In this document: positions 5,551 through 6,419 of the stretch, in pieces
How positions within the stretch are numbered: the stretch's first letter is position 1
Layout: every line of letters begins with the position of its first letter
From: Ignavibacteriaceae bacterium
GTDB taxonomy: Bacteria; Bacteroidota; Ignavibacteria; Ignavibacteriales; Ignavibacteriaceae
Reading direction: 5' to 3'
Assembly (NCBI GenBank): GCA_026193755.1
Contig: JAPHUI010000156.1
Coordinates: forward strand, 1 to 6,419
DNA: 6,419 nucleotides
The notes under the pieces: generated by a model
Told to the model about the DNA's origin: nothing
The model's input: only the letters and a program-made list of their open reading frames with translations
Database searches by the model: none
Made by a program: the position numbers and the translations under genes

Positions 5551-5580
5551 AAACCCTCTTCAAAGAGGGTTTTTTTATTT
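5551..5580 (+). terminator. Strong intrinsic terminator after the TPR gene
   Basis: AAACCCTCT (5551-5559) pairs with AGAGGGTTT (5564-5572) around the tetraloop TCAA, and the stem runs into a T-rich tract ending at 5580. It is oriented for the plus strand and ends the transcript carrying the TPR gene. Confidence 0.93.
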
Positions 5581-5621
5581 TAAGTTGAATTTACTTGTCT
5601 AGAAAAATTAAGAATCCATAT

Positions 5622-6230
5622 ATGAAAAAAGAAAATTTACTTCCACTTATTGCTGCAGCGTCCGCACTCCGCAAGTTGACAATTTTGAAAAAACTCATAA
5701 CTGAAGCTAAAACGTACAATATTCCATTTAACAAAATTTATGAAGCGTTGCTACAGAATTATCTTTTTATCGGTTATCCCTCAGCATTATTGTCTTTGAA
5801 GATTTTAAAGGAATTATTCCCTGATAAAAAACTGAAGAAAACTGCTGATATGAATCTTTACCATTTTAAAAAGATTGGAAAAGCTAATTGTAAAAAAGTT
5901 TATGGTAATAAATATGAAAAGCTAATAAATAATATTAAAATGTTCTCTCCTGATTTAGTAGAATGGCTCGTGCTTGAAGGGTATGGTAAAGTACTTGGCA
6001 GAAAAGGATTAACGTTTAAGGAACGCGAACTTTGTATAGTAAGTGTACTTTCATCACTAAAATTTCAGGATCAGCTTTATTCTCATATTAACGGAGCTTT
6101 CAGAGCTAAAGCTTCGATAAATGAAATTCAAACTGTAATTGAAAGCATTCATCTGCTCGGGGGGAAAAAACTGTCCAATTTTGGTTTAGGCGTATTAAAA
6201 AGGTTTGAAAAAGAAAAGGGGATGCTTTAA
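5622..6230 (+). CDS. AhpD/carboxymuconolactone decarboxylase-like protein lacking CxxC
   Basis: From the ATG this is a 202-residue helical protein that appears to contain two halves of the CMD/AhpD fold. The N-terminal half (about 20-66) holds IPFNKIYEALLQNYLFIGYPSALLSLK, in parts. The C-terminal half (about 111-190) holds LTFKERELCIVSVLSSLKFQDQLYSHINGAF, in parts, with H155 at the usual SHxxGA position, followed by ASINEIQTVI. AhpD-type peroxidase partners need a CxxC pair; here only isolated cysteines occur (one is C138), so disulfide reductase activity is unlikely and a decarboxylase or non-catalytic role is possible. There is no signal peptide. Neither start has a good ribosome binding site; an in-frame TTG at 5595 would add nine residues. 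It follows the TPR terminator, so it is a separate transcript, and ends in tandem stops (TAATAA). Confidence 0.75.
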   Translation: MKKENLLPLIAAASALRKLTILKKLITEAKTYNIPFNKIYEALLQNYLFIGYPSALLSLKILKELFPDKKLKKTADMNLYHFKKIGKANCKKVYGNKYEKLINNIKMFSPDLVEWLVLEGYGKVLGRKGLTFKERELCIVSVLSSLKFQDQLYSHINGAFRAKASINEIQTVIESIHLLGGKKLSNFGLGVLKRFEKEKGML

Positions 6231-6245
6231 TAAGTCATCCCCTTT
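6215..6245. terminator. Shared hairpin terminator between convergent genes, overlapping a stop codon
   Basis: AAAGGGGATG (6215-6224) pairs perfectly with CATCCCCTTT (6236-6245) around an 11-base loop that contains the tandem stop codons TAATAA of the CMD-like gene. On the minus strand the stem is followed by a T-rich run (complement of about 6205-6214), so it fits best as the terminator of the minus-strand gene ending at 6252. On the plus strand only the three T of the stem itself are present, followed by GATAG, so it would act more weakly there. Confidence 0.7.
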
Positions 6246-6251
6246 GATAGA

Positions 6252-6419
6252 TTATAAAAAGTTAAAGGTAATAAAAGCATCAAGTGTTACAGCACTTATA
6301 GTATCCTCGCCATCATCTTTCCCGGCTAGATTGAACATTTTGTAACACAGATATAAATCAAGATTTACTACCGGGACAATTGTAATTTCTGAACCTAGTC
6401 CAATGCCTCCTCCAAATCT
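6252..6419 (-). CDS. 3' end of a probable outer-membrane beta-barrel protein (partial)
   Basis: An open frame enters from the right edge of the window and ends at a TAA whose complement is 6252-6254. Fifty-five codons are visible. The translation is Gly-rich at first (RFGGGIGLGSEITIVPVV) and shows alternating polar and hydrophobic residues in strand-length blocks: EITIVPVVNLDLYLCYKMF, a charged turn GKDDGED, then a final strand VTLDAFITFNFL. This is the pattern of the last strands of an outer-membrane beta-barrel, with aromatic residues near the very C-terminus. The start and most of the protein lie outside the window, so the specific family cannot be named. The hairpin at 6215-6245 lies just past its stop codon in the right orientation to end it. 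Confidence 0.6.
   Translation of the reverse strand, partial: RFGGGIGLGSEITIVPVVNLDLYLCYKMFNLAGKDDGEDTISAVTLDAFITFNFL

Noticed and set aside
5595..5597. TTG start for the CMD-like gene
   Set aside because: No ribosome binding site supports it; the ATG at 5622 is equally unsupported by a binding site but is the more common start codon, so it was preferred with low certainty.

Overview
The window is AT-rich (roughly one third G+C by eye). It has compact operons, several clear Shine-Dalgarno sequences, a tRNA without an encoded CCA end, and secreted proteins whose signal peptides end in a Bacteroidota-like 'SQ' or 'AQ'. The gene set suggests a member of the Bacteroidota/Chlorobiota/Ignavibacteriota group, with Ignavibacteria my best guess. 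That placement is an inference; no marker gene in the window proves it.

Bases 94-2260 hold a tight four-gene operon on the plus strand: a Bcp-type peroxiredoxin, a 6-pyruvoyltetrahydropterin synthase, GTP cyclohydrolase I, and a short-chain dehydrogenase resembling sepiapterin reductase. The last three are, in principle, a complete GTP-to-tetrahydrobiopterin pathway. A GCCGGC hairpin then separates this operon from a convergent gene.

Bases 2322-4550 hold an envelope-stress or metal-type regulatory cassette. An ECF sigma factor overlaps a single-pass membrane anti-sigma factor, followed by a small secreted helical protein. A Spy/CpxP-like secreted protein with LTxxQ-like motifs is transcribed divergently. 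The divergent intergenic region carries two oppositely oriented copies of TTAAACC-N17-GTYTAAA, which I read as a matched pair of ECF promoters, probably used by the sigma factor itself. This is the most interesting part of the window.

Bases 4645-5580 hold tRNA-Leu(GAG), then, with no visible terminator between them, a secreted TPR protein closed by a strong intrinsic terminator. Bases 5622-6230 encode an AhpD/carboxymuconolactone-decarboxylase-like protein without the CxxC pair. It converges on the 3' end of a minus-strand gene that runs off the window and looks like the C-terminus of an outer-membrane beta-barrel. A shared hairpin lies across the stop codon of the former. No insertion sequence, CRISPR array, phage gene or rRNA was seen, and no gene-free stretch exceeds 300 bases.
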